Shown in pieces: positions 23,241-23,262 of a stretch of DNA of 23,262 nt; the stretch's first letter is position 1; every line of letters begins with the position of its first letter. The position numbers were made by a program, and so were the translations under genes. Source of the stretch: Bacteroidales bacterium UBA3543. Its GTDB lineage: Bacteria > Bacteroidota > Bacteroidia > Bacteroidales > UBA932. The DNA lies in contig DFOK01000004.1 in the NCBI GenBank assembly GCA_002376715.1, positions 1 through 23,262 of the forward strand, written 5' to 3'. Below the pieces are notes generated by a model. It saw only the letters and a program-made list of their open reading frames with translations, did no database searches and was not told the DNA's origin.

Positions 23241-23262
23241 ATGAAAAGGCATTCTAAAATCA
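23241..23262 (+). CDS. Start of an unidentified gene (runs off the window)
   Basis: ATG followed by six full codons (MKRHSKI) at the window edge, after a promoter-like region and a long AT-rich leader. The basic N-terminus would suit a signal peptide, but seven residues do not allow a family call. Confidence 0.5.

Overview
The window reads as a chromosome segment of a Bacteroidota bacterium, most likely an anaerobic member of the Bacteroidales; genus cannot be told from the sequence. The reasons are family content (DUF3078 barrel, WbqC-like protein, a carboxypeptidase-regulatory-like domain on the TonB receptor, stand-alone type ProS, NfnAB), near absence of Shine-Dalgarno sequences, and several promoters of the Bacteroidota form TTG-N19-TAnnTTTG that can be read directly. 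No mobile element, tRNA, rRNA, CRISPR array or phage gene is visible. Coding density is high and there is no gene-free stretch over 300 bases.

Layout. (1) 1-619, minus strand: the start of nusA and all of rimP, read from a promoter at 681-710, with a terminator-like hairpin in the leader. (2) 779-4118, plus strand: lpxD-lpxC-lpxA-wbqC-like, a tightly overlapped lipid A operon in which LpxC is a stand-alone protein, without the FabZ domain it carries in Bacteroides. (3) 4115-6688, minus strand: a Tyr/Trp-rich, Ser/Gly-repeat lipoprotein followed by a FadL/OmpP1-type outer-membrane barrel. The terminator of this operon appears to lie inside the wbqC-like coding sequence. (4) 6776-10545, plus strand: proS, a DUF3078 barrel gene and tilS. 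(5) 10561-12324, minus strand: sppA. (6) 12393-15617, plus strand: a metal-handling cassette made of a small His/Cys-rich exported protein that begins almost at its transcription start, a TonB-dependent receptor with a Cys cluster in its plug, and a periplasmic HMA (CxxC) protein. (7) 15627-19347: a glycoside-hydrolase-like lipoprotein (GHL10 type) and a GH9 cellulase-like enzyme fused to a NodB-type polysaccharide deacetylase domain. (8) 19356-22967: nfnA-nfnB (electron-bifurcating ferredoxin/NADH/NADPH transhydrogenase) and hisS. (9) 22968-23262: a structured AT-rich regulatory region and the first codons of a further gene.

How the parts fit. Regions 2, 3 and 6 all concern the cell envelope: lipid A synthesis, outer-membrane transport and metal import. 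Region 7 points to attack on plant-type or other beta-glucan polysaccharide. NfnAB balances NAD(P)H and ferredoxin in fermenting anaerobes. Genes from 12393 to 22967 all run in one direction with gaps mostly below 60 bases, so read-through between functional blocks is possible, though the hairpin at 16787-16842 may separate the two glycoside hydrolase genes.
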